NCBI RefSeq assembly: GCF_002021565.1
Contig: NZ_MSZX01000009.1
Span: forward strand, 62,717 to 126,716
Length of the DNA stretch: 64,000 bases
Source of the DNA: Paenibacillus selenitireducens
Lineage (GTDB): Bacteria > Bacillota > Bacilli > Paenibacillales > Paenibacillaceae
Reading direction: 5' to 3'
Part shown: piece after piece, positions 34,983-44,727 of the stretch
How positions within the stretch are numbered: the stretch's first letter is position 1
Layout: the number at the start of each line of letters is the position of its first letter
Program-made: the position numbers and the translations under genes
Notes under the pieces: generated by a model
Database searches by the model: none
The model's input: only the letters and a program-made list of their open reading frames with translations
Told to the model about the DNA's origin: nothing

Positions 34983-34997
34983 ACCTTGTCGTAAGGT
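34983..34997. promoter_or_regulatory. Operator dyad upstream of the MerR-methyltransferase gene
   Basis: ACCTT-GTCGT-AAGGT, a perfect 5-bp dyad of classic MerR type, between the likely promoter (TATAAT near 35028) and the ribosome site. Confidence 0.6.
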
Positions 34998-35075
34998 CAA
35001 GCTTTGTTATGATGTACATGCTATATTATAGCTTTGATAATGTGAGAGTAAAAGAATTCGTATATATATGTTTTT

Positions 35076-35618
35076 TTAGTTAGAAAACCTGAATATCATC
35101 TTATTTCCATCATGGGTTGGTCCGACGCTTTCTTCGAAATGTCCGTCCGTATAATTCGATACGGTTTTGCGCCAAAACTTTTGTCCAATGAGATTTTTAT
35201 CAGACGGATTCGTATACAACTCCCAATTCCCCCGGAACTGCTCGAACACTAGTTTGGCCGCAAATTCAGCGATTCCATTCCCTCGGTAGGGCTGCAAGAG
35301 AAAGAAATCATGTACAAAAAAATCCACGCCTGGCGCACAATGAGGCGGCGTGGCAATAAGCGCAAACCCTGCCGGGTTATCATCGACAAGAATCAAATAA
35401 GGATAAAGACAATGCTGCTTCTCCCACCAAATGTTCTGAACGTCATATTGATCTTGTAAGGTTTTATACGCATGGCTATCCTCATAAATCCCATGTTTAT
35501 TGGGCATATGCCCTTCGATTAAGCCATAGTGCCCTGACAGATCGTGAAGGAATAAGGGGTACATATTCTTAATGATGTATGCATCATTCGTAGTCGTAAG
35601 TTTTACTTCGATTTTCAT
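35076..35618 (-). CDS. GNAT-family N-acetyltransferase
   Basis: 180 residues. The acetyl-CoA binding loop is visible as LLQPYRGNGIAEFAAKLVFE (R/Q-x-x-G-x-G/A), preceded by the strand VDDNPAGFALIATPPH. The remainder is aromatic-rich. Substrate unknown. Stands on the minus strand after GH84, with which it may be co-transcribed (52 nt apart). Confidence 0.85.
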   Translation of the reverse strand: MKIEVKLTTTNDAYIIKNMYPLFLHDLSGHYGLIEGHMPNKHGIYEDSHAYKTLQDQYDVQNIWWEKQHCLYPYLILVDDNPAGFALIATPPHCAPGVDFFVHDFFLLQPYRGNGIAEFAAKLVFEQFRGNWELYTNPSDKNLIGQKFWRKTVSNYTDGHFEESVGPTHDGNKMIFRFSN

Positions 35619-35669
35619 TGGATCTCACTCCTAGGTATCTTATGAACAATTCACACCATAATTAGCAGC

Positions 35670-38264
35670 CTATCGGTCGTAACCTTTTGACGTTCTAATA
35701 CTTGGCAGATAATTTTTGGAGGTTCTCTCCACAAAGATTCTGTCGCCAGCTGCCAGAAGATCAACATCTTCAAAAACAATGGAGTCGCTGTCTCCAACAG
35801 CTTGCTCAGAAACAGCGAATGGTGTTTCTTCGGTAAGTGTACGGTAAAGAGATATTACATCTCCTTTTTTCACGTGGTGAATCATGACCTTGCCTGATGG
35901 ATCGATATCGATATCAGATGATGGTACTTTAGGCGATGGGTCCGGGTATGCTTCATCATAGAGTTCAAAAGCATAAATACGGGTATGTCCACTGCCTTCT
36001 GTGCTAAATTGTGTCGGCTCTATAATTTGCAATCGAATGTATCTCGCAGTTATTTCTTCCCAAAGGATTCGATTGATGACATCCTCCGTATTATCCATAA
36101 ACTCATCGATGACCGTAAAGTTCACGCCATCATGGCTGGCAAGAATTTGAGCTTGTCTGGTGTTCCAGATGTTGGTCTCCCTCGCCTCTGGATGTCCACA
36201 ATTCATAATACGGTATTGCTTGATCGTCCGTGGCTGTTGTAAATCTACTGTAAGATAAGGTCTGATCTCCGTAGCACACCATTTTCCGCCTGCAATGGAA
36301 CCTTTAATTGCCTTGTCTGCATCTTCGTTTTCATTCGCGCAGTTCGAAGCTGTTGCCGTAACACCTAACGAGCTTCGGGCAATATTGTTCATTTCATAGT
36401 CGAGATGGAACGGTTCTTGTTCCGTTCCGGCAAGGATGACGGTCAACTGCATTAATTCTTTCAGGAAAGGTTGAATAACCAAAGTTCCCACATCAACAGT
36501 GAAATCATGCGGTACCCCTTCTTTTAATCGGTGAACTTTACATTGCGCCATGGATTTCAATCGTTTCCCTGCAACTTCATGATGATGCTCCATGGCCAAA
36601 ATATCACCCGACTGCAACGCGTTAACCGCTTGAATCGCCTGTTGTGCTCCCTGAGCCATGTATAGTATGGCATCCAGAAACGGATCTAGTTCTTTGACTA
36701 GTTTATCGTTCATGCATTTCTCGCGAATTCGGATCACTGCGGCTTCCATGCGTATAAAATGTTTCATGGTACAGCTCCCGGTCTCCGTAACATCCCGTTG
36801 CTGCTTCAAACCGCTAATAAATTCGTACGCGTCATCCTTTAAATACCAGGACTCATCAAATACGAAATCACCGCTAACACCGCCATCATCTTTGACATAA
36901 CAGCAATTTGAAGCGACAATTTCTAAATCCTCGGCAACCTCTGGCGCAATCGTACGGAAGGATGCGGAATAACTCTTCTCGCAGTCAAAGGCATCTGTAT
37001 TCCAGTTATGATCAGCAATGCAGAATAAAGCTTGCTTCGAGGCTTGAGACTGATTCATTGGATTCGCGAAGAATCCGTTTACATTATTCAGATCAGAACC
37101 TAAGTTTTCAATTTTACCCATGAGAATTTTGGAATCGCAATAATCATTCACTGGATAATTCCACCATACAGATAAGTTGCGTTCCGAACCAATCGCTCGT
37201 TTGGGCGCATCGTATTGTTCCTTTGTCATATTGGACATGGTTGCGGCCCCGGTCCACATGATTTCGACATCGTCATGAAGCGTTTCGACGAAAGGCTTGA
37301 AATACGTTGTCATGGAAGGTCCCCATGCTTCGCAATACCTTGTTCCTACTGTAATTAAAGGACGGATATCCCCTTTGGGTTTAATGAACTCGGCATCAAT
37401 TCTATTGATGAACGCCGCTTGTTCTGGACCATTAGGAATGCCGACGAGATCATCGAACAAAATGCCAAATTGTCGTACACCCAAGGTGTATAGCTGCTCT
37501 AATTTTATAATTGCAGATTGATAATCTTCTTCCGAAGCAAGATCAATCGTATCGCCGGGATGAATGGTCCATACAAAATTCAGATGATTGACGTGACCTG
37601 CTGCTGCAAGCTCCGCGATTTCTTGTGCTTTCTCAGCTGGATAGAGGTCTCTCCAGTTTTTCCGGTGATAGGGATCGTCTTTTGGCGCATAAATATATGT
37701 ATTTAGCTTCTGTTCCCCACCAAATTTCATGAGATCCATCCGATCTTTATGGCTCCAAGGAAAACCATAAAATCCTTCGACATATCCTCGATAGAGAATT
37801 TCAGGATAATCGGTGATCGTGCAGTTCTGTAAGATGTTGATGTCAGACTGCCTTAATATTTGTTCTAACGTTACTACCCCATAATGGAGACCATCGCTAT
37901 CGTGACCCATCACAGCTATGTTACAAGTCGTATCTCCACGCACGATGAGCGTATATCCTTCTTTATGCGTCTTTTCTGAGACTGGACCCGTATGCATGTT
38001 TTCCATGCCGGCTTGAAGAATATGTGGTTGATCCGTAAGGTATAGATTCGTCGTATTGGTCACGAAATCTTCAGATACGGTATACGTGTAACCATACGTA
38101 GTTAATAGATCTTGAAGTTTAGGCCAAGTTGCCTTTTTGAGGTCGGCTGTCACAATGATATTAATAGGTTCTGTGATTTGAGCCTCTCCTCCAAGATAAG
38201 TTATTTCCTGAGGAACTGGAAAAATATCATAACGGTTGTTGTGCATACTATCAATTGTGTTCAC
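35670..38264 (-). CDS. GH84 beta-N-acetylglucosaminidase, cytoplasmic form
   Basis: 864 residues from a GTG start with GAGG 8 nt upstream. A small N-terminal domain (about 10-150) precedes the GH84 barrel, recognised by YVEGFYGFPWSHKDRM (161-176), TYIYAPKDDPYH (189-200) and the paired catalytic aspartates in GILFDDLVG (Asp271, Asp272). A discoidin/F5/8C-like module lies at about 640-780 (VTATASNCANENEDADKAIKG) and a beta-rich tail follows. GH84 enzymes remove GlcNAc by substrate-assisted catalysis (NagJ, hyaluronidase Mu). Unlike most bacterial members it has no signal peptide. Confidence 0.9.
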   Translation of the reverse strand: MNTIDSMHNNRYDIFPVPQEITYLGGEAQITEPINIIVTADLKKATWPKLQDLLTTYGYTYTVSEDFVTNTTNLYLTDQPHILQAGMENMHTGPVSEKTHKEGYTLIVRGDTTCNIAVMGHDSDGLHYGVVTLEQILRQSDINILQNCTITDYPEILYRGYVEGFYGFPWSHKDRMDLMKFGGEQKLNTYIYAPKDDPYHRKNWRDLYPAEKAQEIAELAAAGHVNHLNFVWTIHPGDTIDLASEEDYQSAIIKLEQLYTLGVRQFGILFDDLVGIPNGPEQAAFINRIDAEFIKPKGDIRPLITVGTRYCEAWGPSMTTYFKPFVETLHDDVEIMWTGAATMSNMTKEQYDAPKRAIGSERNLSVWWNYPVNDYCDSKILMGKIENLGSDLNNVNGFFANPMNQSQASKQALFCIADHNWNTDAFDCEKSYSASFRTIAPEVAEDLEIVASNCCYVKDDGGVSGDFVFDESWYLKDDAYEFISGLKQQRDVTETGSCTMKHFIRMEAAVIRIREKCMNDKLVKELDPFLDAILYMAQGAQQAIQAVNALQSGDILAMEHHHEVAGKRLKSMAQCKVHRLKEGVPHDFTVDVGTLVIQPFLKELMQLTVILAGTEQEPFHLDYEMNNIARSSLGVTATASNCANENEDADKAIKGSIAGGKWCATEIRPYLTVDLQQPRTIKQYRIMNCGHPEARETNIWNTRQAQILASHDGVNFTVIDEFMDNTEDVINRILWEEITARYIRLQIIEPTQFSTEGSGHTRIYAFELYDEAYPDPSPKVPSSDIDIDPSGKVMIHHVKKGDVISLYRTLTEETPFAVSEQAVGDSDSIVFEDVDLLAAGDRIFVERTSKNYLPSIRTSKGYDR

Positions 38265-38479
38265 AGAGCTGCCCTCTTCTCCCCGCCTAAATCATTACGG
38301 AATTCACCGACTCATTTACACGGTATCATTAAAATTTTTGTCAATCGAATTCATGCTAGATTTGTGCTGACTATCTTAATTCGATGAAATGAAAAGCCTA
38401 ATTACATACATTAATCCTCTTTTCTCCAAAAGAAAATCCATTCCTATCCATCTTATTCAAGTGGAAGATAGGCATCCCA

Positions 38480-38800
38480 TTAATGATTCGAATAACGTTC
38501 AGACAGTTTCTTTTTATGAGACGTAAATACATCTTCTAATGGGATCTCGTATTTATTCGCAATGACAATGAGGTTCCCTAATACGTCACCTAGTTCTTCG
38601 GTCAATTCCTGCTTATTCTCTTCAAAGGAACCGCCGACCTCATCGGGTCGATCTCTTCCAATTTCAAGGGATCTGATGGCTCTTGCCACCTCGCCTGTTT
38701 CTTCTGCTAGAAAGCCGATGCGAATGAATATGTCTAAATCAGACCAGCCCCTGCTTTCATAATACTCTTTAACCCATTGTTGGAATTCAGTTACATTCAT
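38480..38800 (-). CDS. MazG-like nucleotide pyrophosphohydrolase
   Basis: 106 residues, the size of single-domain MazG proteins. The metal-binding pattern E-E-x2-E (FLAEETGEVARAI) and ELTEELGDVLGNLIVIANKY (E-E-x2-D) are present. Such enzymes hydrolyse non-canonical or alarmone nucleotides. Start at 38800 has AGAGGT close upstream. Confidence 0.88.
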   Translation of the reverse strand: MNVTEFQQWVKEYYESRGWSDLDIFIRIGFLAEETGEVARAIRSLEIGRDRPDEVGGSFEENKQELTEELGDVLGNLIVIANKYEIPLEDVFTSHKKKLSERYSNH

Positions 38801-38868
38801 ATGATGACCTCTTTTCAATAGCATAAACTTTATTGTATCATCCTCTGTGATACTTCGAAATAGAAAAA

Positions 38869-38890
38869 GGAGCAACCTTTTCGGTGCCCC
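38869..38890 (-). terminator. Terminator between GNAT and MazG genes
   Basis: GGGGCACC-GAAAA-GGTTGCTCC with one bulge, followed by TTTTT on the minus strand, just after the GNAT stop. Confidence 0.7.
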
Positions 38891-38923
38891 GGTTGATACT
38901 CGAAATCTTCTATTAAATCTACT

Positions 38924-39439
38924 TCATTCCAGGATTTTATAAAATAAATTTGTAGCATGAAGTTGACCGTTCGCGGATCTTGCGTAGTTGGGAATTTGAC
39001 CCGCTTTGACGTAGTCCATGGAACAATACAACGTGTTGGAGCCATCTCCTTCTCTCGTATCCAAGACAAGTAAGGAGATTCCTTCGTTACGAGCTCTCTC
39101 TTCGGCTTTGAGCATGAGTGTCCTGCCGATCCCATGACGGCGATACGCTGGATGTGTCATTAATTTGGCGATTTCAGCCCGGTGGCTTCCGTTCTGCTTC
39201 GTACAGCGATGTAATTGTACGGTACCTCCGATGGTATGGTTCTGTATTGCAACATATAGGATCACATCTGGGCCCAGAACGTTCATCCAATAGGCGCGTG
39301 AATCGAGAGAACTCAAAGGCGGCAAAAAGCCTATCGAAGCGCCCGCATCGACGACTTGCACGAGAAGTTTGGACAGTTCGTCCATACAGCTTTCAATTTC
39401 AAACACTTCCTTAATGTTTACAGTTGCCTCATTATGCAT
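38924..39439 (-). CDS. GNAT-family N-acetyltransferase
   Basis: 171 residues. Motif A is AEIAKLMTHPAYRRHGIGRTLMLKAEERAR with the R-R-x-G-I-G CoA loop, followed by LLVLDTREGDGSNTLYCSMDYVKAG. This is a typical small-molecule acetyltransferase and may modify an amino acid or antibiotic. ATG at 39439 chosen for its GGAGGG ribosome site; the frame opens 21 codons earlier without one. Confidence 0.9.
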   Translation of the reverse strand: MHNEATVNIKEVFEIESCMDELSKLLVQVVDAGASIGFLPPLSSLDSRAYWMNVLGPDVILYVAIQNHTIGGTVQLHRCTKQNGSHRAEIAKLMTHPAYRRHGIGRTLMLKAEERARNEGISLLVLDTREGDGSNTLYCSMDYVKAGQIPNYARSANGQLHATNLFYKILE

Positions 39440-39635
39440 GTTATTTCCCTCCAAGACTTCTGAACTTCGATATAGCGACATCATACCTGAATTGAATCGC
39501 ACCCTATTTCTTCATTGTACCTGCTGTCGCATGACAAATCATGTTCTTTATACGATAAATACTCAGTACCCTGCCGATGTGATGGATTCCATGGAACGCA
39601 GCGCGACATACCCGCTACCCTCAGGGTCCCAAAAA

Positions 39636-39678
39636 AAACTCAAAACCCCCATCCTCATAGGACGGTGGTTTTGAGTTT
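39636..39678 (-). terminator. Terminator of the SLH hexosaminidase gene
   Basis: A stem of roughly 18 bp (AAACTCAAAACC with GGTTTTGAGTTT at the base, and ATCCT/AGGAC inside) with TTTTTTTT on the minus strand. Confidence 0.85.
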
Positions 39679-39682
39679 CATT

Positions 39683-42600
39683 TTATTTCAATGCAAGTGC
39701 TTTTAGCAATACCGTAATGGATTCTGCACGTGTAGTGGATTCATTCGGCGCGAACAGGTTCCCTTCCCTGCCCTTGATAAGCCCTTGGCTTACGGCAGCA
39801 TCAATCGCTGCTAGTGCCCAATTCGGTATGGACTTATCGTCATTGAAGCTGGTTCTATTACTAGATGTACTTTTCAGATTCATAGCGCGCGTGACCATCG
39901 TTACCATTTCGGCGCGGCTGATGTGCTTATTCGGCAAGAAACGTTGGTCTTCATAACCCGTTATGATGCCAAGTTCCGCAGCTTGCGAAATGGCTGTTGC
40001 GGCCCACACAGGAATCGCGTCTCGGTCGGTATATGACAACGTTGTACCTTTGTTCTCCAGATGTAATGATCTTGCGAGCATTACCGCAAACTCAGCGCGG
40101 GTAACCGATCCATCCGGATTGAATGTACCATCCGGATATCCTGTCGCGATTCCTTGCTCGACGGCTCTCTGAATATCAGCAGCTGCCCAATGATTGACGA
40201 TATCAATGAATGACGGCTGTGACGTTGCTTCATCACGCTCTACTGCAAATACGGCGAATATACCCACATCGCGTACATCAGCACTTATATTGCTGCCAGA
40301 GACGCTGCCGCCTACTTCGGTCCACTGTTTTTTATTCTTATCGTATTGGAAAATGGATGCCTTTTGTTTGCTGCTTAATAGTTTGGCATCGAATGCCAGT
40401 GTCAGATGCAGTGTTTTATCAAAGGCACGATCTACATTTTTCAGTACTTCAAATATGGAACTAAGGACAGGATGCTGCGGGTCCAATAGGATTGAAGCAG
40501 GCTCTACCTTCTTAATTTGGAGCTTAACGGCTTCTTTCATGGATCCTACAGGTACTTGAACGCTTATGAGACTCCCCAAGTTAACCGTACCTGCTTCTCC
40601 CGGCTTCAACGTCATTTCTCCCTCTTTTGGAGCAGGAGGAAGTACCGTACCTGGAGAAGATTCGCTATTATCAGGGATAGGTCTAGGTTCAGGATCTGGT
40701 TTGTTATTTTCGTTATCTATAGATGTTTGTAATTGCGTATTCAACTCACTTAATGTTCCGACTTTCGTATCGAAATGATACGGATATTGCGACAACAGCG
40801 TCATGAGTTGGTTGCGGATAGACACGTTGCCCTTTCCGGTCGCAACGAGTTTCTCTGCCTGCGCAATAAGTGAATTGTATGGGGTCATCAGATCATCGCC
40901 ATACACTTCGAACTCATAGAAGGAATAACCGTAATATTCGCCGTATACCGGGGTTCTTTCTATACCTTGAAATTTCACGTATCTGGCTTGAGTTGGATCG
41001 AATTCAATCTTACTCGTACCTAGTTTTCCATCGAATTCAAGGATTTGATCATCCTTCATCACATTGGTCCATGTTTCTTTGTCATTGGATGCGAGAATTT
41101 TGTACTTTTTCGCTGCCGTCTCCCAAGATATGATTACTTTACTGATTTTCTTCGATTTGCCTAGATCAACAATAAACCACGAATCATCTTTATGTGCACT
41201 TGACCAGCGTGAGGACATATTTCCATCGACGGCTTGGTCAGACGGTAACCATGGCGCTTCCAACTCTGAGGATTCTGTTGGCTGGTACAGCGCATAATTG
41301 TTAACATCGAGCAGCGGAATGAATTTATTATAGACTTGAAGATTATCGATCGTTCCTTTAAAGGAGTTGGTTGCACTGCCTATTTTCTCAACTGGCAGAA
41401 CAAGCGTCTGAATACGAGGCATAGGCTGCGTTAACGCTAACTTCTCTACGTATTCATTCCCGTTTACGTACAATGATACACCAGACCGGTCTCCAGTCAG
41501 TAGAATGTGCGTCCATTTCTCTTCCGGAACCTTGTAATCGAATACGCTGTCATAACCTTCTTTTGAAAACCCTAATTTTCCTGTTTCGCCTTGCTTTAAT
41601 TTAACCGTACCTGCAGGTGATTCCATTAAGACGGCGTCGTTTGGGTTGCCTGCATCCGGCTTAATCCACATCGATACCGTCCAACCAAACCCTAAGCTGC
41701 TTAACGGCGTCTGAATGTAGCTGTCGCCCCCGCTGAAATACGCACCTTTCCCGTATTTCCCCTCGGTAAAGGTCACTTGGTTACCTATTCCATCAAAATG
41801 GTTACCAGATGCATCATTGAAGTTCTCTTCAAAAGAATAATTAAGGACACTTCCTTCTGGATTATCGACTTTCACGTCATGCGAAAGGTGGGTATTCGGC
41901 GCATCCCCCATCCCCGCCGCTGTCTTCATAAATGTATCGTAGTCAACATCACTTCTCGCGCCGTGCCACATTTTCTCAGAAAGGACCTGCATGGCAGGGA
42001 CCAAGCGGACATGGGTATCATCCATCGATAGCCCCGCTTCATACGAAATATCATTCCAGAGCGCGAACATGCCGCCTTTTAATTGCGGATGGCCGAAAGG
42101 CAGCGTCGCACCGTCCCATTTTACAGGCTCCCATTCCTGATATAAGAGTGACGTATTTAAATAATCGGCATATAGTCGGGGTACGAGATATAAATAGCTA
42201 TTATTGGTGTTAATGATGTTATAACCCAGATCAATCGCTTGCTGCGGTCCGCCATACGGCATATGCCAGATCGCCATGGTCGCTTCATTGCTGATCGGTG
42301 TCTTCCCGGCGTACTCTTGCAATCCGCCCCACAACAAAGGATGTTTCCCTTTGCTATGGATGAATTTGATCATGGTGTCCATATACTTTCTGAAATCTTC
42401 CGTGTTTCCTCCCGCGTATTCATCTGTTCCAATTTGAACATCAGGACCGAGAAATGTAGGTTCTCCGCCATCGTAGCCGTCAATATATTCACTCCACAAA
42501 TCCTTGACAAAATCGACGGTATCGGGTTTAGAGATATCCAGATGCGAACCATTCCCCAGAGAAGGATCTAATGTCGTAAAAGCACGCGAATGCCCTGGCG

Positions 42601-44239
42601 TATCGATTTCAGGGATAATATTAATACCATAATCTTGACCTAACCGCTGCAAATCGCGGAACTCTTCTTTCGTATAAAAGCCATCTTTACTTGTTAATTC
42701 CGGAGACCTCTCGTTTTCTAACCGAAACACACCGCGATTACCTATATCATCATTCAGATGGATTTGCAGGTCAGTCATCTTATACCATGACATCATTTTG
42801 ACGTAATCCCGAAGGAAATCAATCGTATAGAACTTACGAGCAACATCAATCATGAAGCCGCGGGTTTCATACTTAGGATAGTCGCGAGACAGTCCTTTCG
42901 GGATCGTATCATGGCCATCATCTGCTTTGAGGATCTGAAGCACAGACCGTGTGCCTCCGAATACGCCCTTAATTGTCGGTGCCGTAATCGATACATAATC
43001 ATCTACATGAAACAAGTAGCCTTCTGCACCAAGTTCGCTAGCATCTGAGGTTAATGATAATACCAAATCTCCAGCGGAAGGCGCACCCTGCATGACTTGC
43101 AAATCAAAACCTGTAATGTCTTTAATATCATCTTTCATGATTTCTGCTGTCTTCTGCAAAGAATCATCACTCACGACGATTCTTGAGGAAGAAGTTAAAG
43201 TGAATTGACCTGTTCCTCCTACCCATTCCCGTAAGGATGGGATAACTTTTGGTTCAGCATTTTGATCTCCCGTTGGCGTATACTCCCCTGGAACGGTAAC
43301 CTCGAAAGACGGAGTTATGGCTTTCAGGTCAGGATTTTCCTCACTCTGCACTTGGAGCATCACATGGACTCTCTGATCTGTCAGAGGCGTGTGAATTCGG
43401 CCCTCTTTATCGATGACTGGCAATGCATCGCTGCCGAACACAGAGACCCTGTACCCATCCGGCACTGCAGGATATGTAAGCTGCGTCTGTCCTTTACCGA
43501 TCGGCTCTAACCCTTGAATTCCTTGCATGATTTTCACGAGCGGATCTTCTTGATATACTTCGAATTCATAGAACGAATAACCGTATAATATGCCGTCAAC
43601 TGGCTTTCGTTCAACACCTTGGAACTTGACATATCGTGCTTCTCGAGATGGGAAATCGAGGATTTCTTTTCCGCCTTTACAATCGATCACACCATTATTC
43701 TCTGCCGTAATGTTCTCCCATTCTTCTCCATAGACGGAGGTCAGAACACTATAGGTCTTGGCTGGTGTCTGCCAGTGAATAACCACTTGCCCGATCTCTT
43801 TCTTCGCGCCTAGATCCACGATAAACCATTGATTATCGGTTTTATCGGATGACCAGCGGGTTCCCATATTTCCATCGACCGCATTTTCAGGACCCAGATA
43901 GTCAACTTCATTACCAGATGCCTTTACAGGTTTCTTCAAAGCATAGTTTTCTTTTCCTGTTGCTGCAGCGCTTTGTTCAGGTTGAACAAGATCCGTCGCA
44001 ATAGGCTGTTCCTCAGGTACAACAGGTACGTCTGATACACCGGACAGATCTCCTGGAATATCATTGACAACAGGTACGTCAGTCGCATGATTTCCCGTCT
44101 GATCGTCTAATAAAACTTCTTGAATCGGACGCTCTTCTGCCATGGCAAATGATGAATTTGTTGAAAAAACGATTGAAAATAACAGTAGAATCGATAACAA
44201 AAATGAACATCTCTGTTGGATCCTTTGACTCAGCTTCAT
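39683..44239 (-). CDS. S-layer-anchored GH20 beta-N-acetylhexosaminidase
   Basis: 1518 residues. Signal peptide (1-34), discoidin/F5/8C module (98-230), linker, GH20b domain (325-450), GH20 barrel (455-780) with LQIHLNDDIG, IIPEIDTPGH and the catalytic pair Asp606-Glu607 (QIGTDEYAGG), a concanavalin/LamG module (820-985), a second F5/8C module (990-1130), a ZU5-like segment (TVNLGSLISVQVPVGSM, 1200-1330) and three SLH repeats (1338-1518). It removes GlcNAc/GalNAc from glycans at the cell surface, held to the wall by SLH binding to pyruvylated polymer. A near-consensus cre site lies upstream. Confidence 0.95.
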   Translation of the reverse strand: MKLSQRIQQRCSFLLSILLLFSIVFSTNSSFAMAEERPIQEVLLDDQTGNHATDVPVVNDIPGDLSGVSDVPVVPEEQPIATDLVQPEQSAAATGKENYALKKPVKASGNEVDYLGPENAVDGNMGTRWSSDKTDNQWFIVDLGAKKEIGQVVIHWQTPAKTYSVLTSVYGEEWENITAENNGVIDCKGGKEILDFPSREARYVKFQGVERKPVDGILYGYSFYEFEVYQEDPLVKIMQGIQGLEPIGKGQTQLTYPAVPDGYRVSVFGSDALPVIDKEGRIHTPLTDQRVHVMLQVQSEENPDLKAITPSFEVTVPGEYTPTGDQNAEPKVIPSLREWVGGTGQFTLTSSSRIVVSDDSLQKTAEIMKDDIKDITGFDLQVMQGAPSAGDLVLSLTSDASELGAEGYLFHVDDYVSITAPTIKGVFGGTRSVLQILKADDGHDTIPKGLSRDYPKYETRGFMIDVARKFYTIDFLRDYVKMMSWYKMTDLQIHLNDDIGNRGVFRLENERSPELTSKDGFYTKEEFRDLQRLGQDYGINIIPEIDTPGHSRAFTTLDPSLGNGSHLDISKPDTVDFVKDLWSEYIDGYDGGEPTFLGPDVQIGTDEYAGGNTEDFRKYMDTMIKFIHSKGKHPLLWGGLQEYAGKTPISNEATMAIWHMPYGGPQQAIDLGYNIINTNNSYLYLVPRLYADYLNTSLLYQEWEPVKWDGATLPFGHPQLKGGMFALWNDISYEAGLSMDDTHVRLVPAMQVLSEKMWHGARSDVDYDTFMKTAAGMGDAPNTHLSHDVKVDNPEGSVLNYSFEENFNDASGNHFDGIGNQVTFTEGKYGKGAYFSGGDSYIQTPLSSLGFGWTVSMWIKPDAGNPNDAVLMESPAGTVKLKQGETGKLGFSKEGYDSVFDYKVPEEKWTHILLTGDRSGVSLYVNGNEYVEKLALTQPMPRIQTLVLPVEKIGSATNSFKGTIDNLQVYNKFIPLLDVNNYALYQPTESSELEAPWLPSDQAVDGNMSSRWSSAHKDDSWFIVDLGKSKKISKVIISWETAAKKYKILASNDKETWTNVMKDDQILEFDGKLGTSKIEFDPTQARYVKFQGIERTPVYGEYYGYSFYEFEVYGDDLMTPYNSLIAQAEKLVATGKGNVSIRNQLMTLLSQYPYHFDTKVGTLSELNTQLQTSIDNENNKPDPEPRPIPDNSESSPGTVLPPAPKEGEMTLKPGEAGTVNLGSLISVQVPVGSMKEAVKLQIKKVEPASILLDPQHPVLSSIFEVLKNVDRAFDKTLHLTLAFDAKLLSSKQKASIFQYDKNKKQWTEVGGSVSGSNISADVRDVGIFAVFAVERDEATSQPSFIDIVNHWAAADIQRAVEQGIATGYPDGTFNPDGSVTRAEFAVMLARSLHLENKGTTLSYTDRDAIPVWAATAISQAAELGIITGYEDQRFLPNKHISRAEMVTMVTRAMNLKSTSSNRTSFNDDKSIPNWALAAIDAAVSQGLIKGREGNLFAPNESTTRAESITVLLKALALK

Positions 44240-44427
44240 TTTTCCATCCTCATTTCCTAGTATGAAATGGTATGCATCATCTCATGTATGCGGTTACAGC
44301 ATGTCGCAAAAAGGCCGGGCCCGGGCTGCCCATGCATTACAAAGAGGCCTCTTACGTGTTAATACTAAGAGACCTGTTCCTTAAATTTATATAGATAATT
44401 CCTTACTTTGATATACATTTATTTACT
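44240..44427. other. Upstream region of the GH20 gene
   Basis: Holds a cre-like site (44285-44298) and a perfect 10-bp hairpin (44345-44375, AGGCCTCTTA/TAAGAGACCT). No gene is supported. The hairpin may be a weak terminator or part of the GH20 leader. Confidence 0.5.
44285..44298. promoter_or_regulatory. cre-like site upstream of the GH20 gene
   Basis: TGTAACCGCATACA (minus strand) fits the cre consensus TGWAANCGNTNWCA at 13 of 14 positions. Confidence 0.55.
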
Positions 44428-44590
44428 TTATGACGCTTTTATCGCGTCCCAACGCATTTGAATGTCCGTCTGAGGCAAATTTTCAACCAAAAGAATTTCA
44501 CCCTCGCTTCAGCGAACCCGATTTCGTTCACAATGGCGTTGGTTCCTTGAAAAATGGCTTCATTTATATTATCATCACGTCGTCTTATGG
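44428..44590 (-). pseudogene. Frameshifted gene remnant of unknown family
   Basis: On the minus strand one frame reads NINEAIFQGTNAIVNEIGFAEA; the next frame continues at once as EGEILLVENLPQTDIQMRWD through KAS and a TAA at 44428-44430. The two pieces together look like the C-terminus of a real protein broken by a single frameshift. I do not recognise the family. Confidence 0.35.
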
Positions 44591-44684
44591 ATTTATAGTA
44601 AATCTTCAATGATTATATGTCAATTGAACCACAAAATTCGTTCTTTTGGCATATCCAAGTTCATGGACAGCATAGATGCGAAAA

Positions 44685-44708
44685 ACCGCCTTCAGCTTCG
44701 AAGGCGGT
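44685..44708 (-). terminator. Terminator of the purine permease gene
   Basis: Stem ACCGCCTTC/GAAGGCGGT with a 6-nt loop, then TTTTT on the minus strand. Confidence 0.85.
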
Positions 44709-44727
44709 ACGTGTTGACGCTATTGAA

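Noticed and set aside
44345-44375. Perfect 10-bp hairpin as a terminator of the purine permease
   Set aside because: The permease already has a strong terminator at 44685-44708 and this hairpin lacks a clear T run.
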